Assembly (NCBI GenBank): GCA_025455085.1
Contig: JALONF010000271.1
Coordinates: forward strand, 1 to 5,867
Source: Ignavibacteriaceae bacterium
GTDB lineage: Bacteria; Bacteroidota; Ignavibacteria; Ignavibacteriales; Ignavibacteriaceae
DNA: 5,867 nt
Direction: 5' to 3'
The position numbers and the translations under genes were made by a program. This document shows, piece by piece, positions 5,755-5,867 of this stretch (its first letter is position 1; every line of letters begins with the position of its first letter). Below the pieces are notes generated by a model, which saw only the letters and a program-made list of their open reading frames with translations, did no database searches and had not been told where the DNA came from.

Positions 5755-5867
5755 ATGTCGGCGGATGCAAACGCTTCTGAAACCATTTTCTGGTTGAAAG
5801 CATTGTCTGGTATTGGTCAGCAGAAGCCTGGCGGCGACATGTGCTTCTTTCACCGCTGTTTACAGGT
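5755..5867 (+). CDS. Open reading frame leaving the window (tentative, partial)
   Basis: This frame is open from 5698 to the right edge; the first ATG is at 5755. The visible residues begin MSADANASETIFWLKALSG and continue GIGQQKPGGDMCFF. The stretch is somewhat richer in GC than the intergenic DNA, as coding sequence here tends to be. However, no ribosome binding site or promoter precedes the ATG and no motif is recognisable. A minus-strand frame is also open here, ending with a stop near 5757, so even the strand is uncertain. It could be the start of a new gene, the out-of-frame continuation of the small gene at 5526-5726, or chance. Confidence 0.2.
   Translation, partial: MSADANASETIFWLKALSGIGQQKPGGDMCFFHRCLQ

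Overview
The window looks like chromosomal DNA from a member of the Bacteroidota. It is AT-rich, the promoter-like elements fit the Bacteroidota -7 consensus TAnnTTTG (best example 5432-5439), and the genes lack strong Shine-Dalgarno sites. The protein set also fits: a secreted S9 peptidase and a membrane-anchored SpoIIE-type phosphatase carrying the 'SINYA.RIQ' segment common in that phylum. This is inference from sequence character; no taxonomic search was possible. No rRNA, tRNA, CRISPR array, insertion sequence or phage gene was seen.

Layout. Positions 2-184 hold the last 60 codons of a plus-strand gene I cannot assign. A strong intrinsic terminator follows at 260-306. A minus-strand gene (347-1864) encodes a membrane protein with about six transmembrane helices, a coiled coil and a complete SpoIIE/PP2C serine phosphatase domain. 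A long AT-rich divergent spacer (1865-2312) ends in a perfect 52-bp tandem duplication (2213-2316). The duplication runs into the start of a plus-strand ATP-grasp ligase related to D-Ala-D-Ala ligase (2313-3317). The ligase converges, across 54 bp, on a minus-strand gene for a secreted S9 prolyl-oligopeptidase-family peptidase (3372-5315). Divergent from the peptidase, after 210 bp holding promoter-like elements for both directions, is a 66-codon plus-strand gene of unknown function (5526-5726). The last ~140 bases contain only an open frame that leaves the window.

The genes alternate in strand and form no operon, so each is probably transcribed alone and no shared pathway is evident. The points most worth a second look are at the ATP-grasp gene. 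It has no ATG, GTG or TTG where its first beta strand begins; CTG stands in the expected start position, inside the last four bases of the 52-bp duplication. Its active-site motifs also depart from canonical D-Ala-D-Ala ligase, including a Phe where the ligase normally has the omega-loop Tyr.
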